DNA of 7,021 nucleotides from assembly GCA_017610245.1 (NCBI GenBank), contig JAFCCK010000049.1:1-7021 (forward strand), written 5' to 3'. The DNA comes from Candidatus Iainarchaeum sp. GTDB lineage: Archaea > Iainarchaeota > Iainarchaeia > Iainarchaeales > GCA-2688035. Below the pieces are notes generated by a model. That model was not told where the DNA came from and did not search any database. It was given only the letters and a program-made list of their open reading frames with translations. The position numbers were made by a program, and so were the translations under genes. Positions within the stretch are counted from its first letter, which is position 1, and the number at the start of each line of letters is the position of its first letter. Below are positions 6,597 through 7,021 of the stretch, one piece after another.

Positions 6597-6616
6597 AATA
6601 GAGCCTAATTTTCTTT

Positions 6617-7021
6617 ATGGAAGCAGGTTTTTTGCTAAAGTCGTTTAAGACTGCATATAGGATAGTTACTGGAAAAAGAAGGCTTTGCCAGACAATAAAC
6701 CACGCAAAATACTTGCTCTCAAAAAAAGACTCACCAACTGTTAGCTACAAGCCAATTGGCTTGGGAATTTTCACCTCCTATGAGTGCAACTTGGGCTGCG
6801 ATATGTGCCTAACGCACAGCAGCATTGTTCCAGACAATCCGTTCAAATACAGGGGGGCGAAGCCAATGAGCTTTGCTATGTTCAAGGACATCGTTGCAAA
6901 GTTTCCAGAAGCACTTCTCCTGAACTTCATTGGAAACGGCGAGCCCTTCCTTAACAAGGAACTTTTCAAAATGGTTGAATACGGGAAAAACAAGGGAAAG
7001 ATGTACACTACAGTTTTCTCA
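6617..7021 (+). CDS. Radical SAM domain protein, N-terminal part (cut by window end)
   Basis: The frame is open from the ATG at 6617 to the last base, giving 135 residues without a stop. It has the radical SAM cluster-binding motif CNLGCDMC (57-64: C57, C61, C64) in the CxxxCxxC pattern. The SAM-contacting GNGEPFLNKEL follows at 106-116. The approximately 45 residues before the barrel are basic and helical in character, ending in SYKPIGLGIFTSYECN, which resembles the lead-in of many SPASM/twitch-type radical SAM proteins. These enzymes cleave SAM to a 5'-deoxyadenosyl radical for difficult modifications. The C-terminal part that would show auxiliary clusters is outside the window, so the reaction cannot be named. 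An in-frame stop at 6599-6601 means 6617 is the first usable ATG. Its position beside glycan and methylation genes suggests a sugar, lipid or peptide modification, but it may belong to an operon further right. Confidence 0.88.
   Translation, partial: MEAGFLLKSFKTAYRIVTGKRRLCQTINHAKYLLSKKDSPTVSYKPIGLGIFTSYECNLGCDMCLTHSSIVPDNPFKYRGAKPMSFAMFKDIVAKFPEALLLNFIGNGEPFLNKELFKMVEYGKNKGKMYTTVFS

Noticed and set aside
6430..6744. Minus-strand open frame of about 105 codons crossing the 6468-6616 gap with protein-like composition.
   Set aside because: It has no ATG near its beginning and no ribosome site, and it is antisense to the start of the radical SAM gene and overlaps the methyltransferase in another frame. 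Most likely a shadow frame. A homology search of its translation would settle whether it is a gene remnant.
1..7021. Hairpin terminators, CRISPR repeats, insertion-sequence ends, tRNA or rRNA.
   Set aside because: By eye I found no stem-loop followed by a T-run between genes, no spaced direct repeats, no transposase motifs and no RNA gene. The gaps between genes are too short for most of these.

Overview
This window most likely comes from an archaeon, perhaps a small-genome DPANN-type lineage. Three + strand genes (at 59, 4617 and 6617) have no good Shine-Dalgarno sequence, but each has an A/T-rich TATA-like element about 25-35 nt before the start codon. That is the arrangement expected for archaeal leaderless mRNAs. 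Genes inside operons instead carry clear GGAGG-type ribosome sites. AGG/AGA arginine codons are common. The phylum is an inference, and a bacterial origin is not strictly excluded.

Layout. At 1-1719 (+) is a two-gene lysine/diaminopimelate unit, dapB-dapA, encoding consecutive enzymes of the pathway (reductase, then synthase). At 1712-4516 (-) is a tightly coupled three-gene operon, read right to left: a GT4 glycosyltransferase, a second GT4 glycosyltransferase and a small SAM-dependent methyltransferase. Its last gene converges on dapA and overlaps it tail to tail by 8 nt. At 4617-5759 (+) is an alkaline-phosphatase-superfamily phosphodiesterase, divergent from the glycosyltransferase operon across a promoter region of about 100 nt. 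At 5772-6467 (-) is a second class I methyltransferase, converging on the phosphodiesterase with a 12 nt gap. At 6617-7021 (+) is the start of a radical SAM protein that runs off the end of the window. It has a clear CxxxCxxC cluster and a GNGEP motif.

How the genes may work together. Two GT4 transferases, two methyltransferases, a phosphodiesterase-type hydrolase and a radical SAM enzyme look like part of a surface glycan, glycolipid or glycoprotein assembly and modification locus that begins next to a lysine biosynthesis pair. No gene identifies the glycan itself: no oligosaccharyltransferase, flippase or sugar-nucleotide enzyme is in view. The phosphodiesterase and radical SAM genes share an identical 10-mer, TTAAAAACTA, at nearly the same distance from their start codons, which suggests similar basal promoters. 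The most unusual protein-level feature is DapA, which keeps the Schiff-base lysine but has two of the three classical catalytic-triad residues replaced. I do not see a clearly new biological system here. No gap longer than 300 bases lacks a gene, and I found no rRNA, tRNA, CRISPR array, insertion sequence or convincing terminator hairpin.
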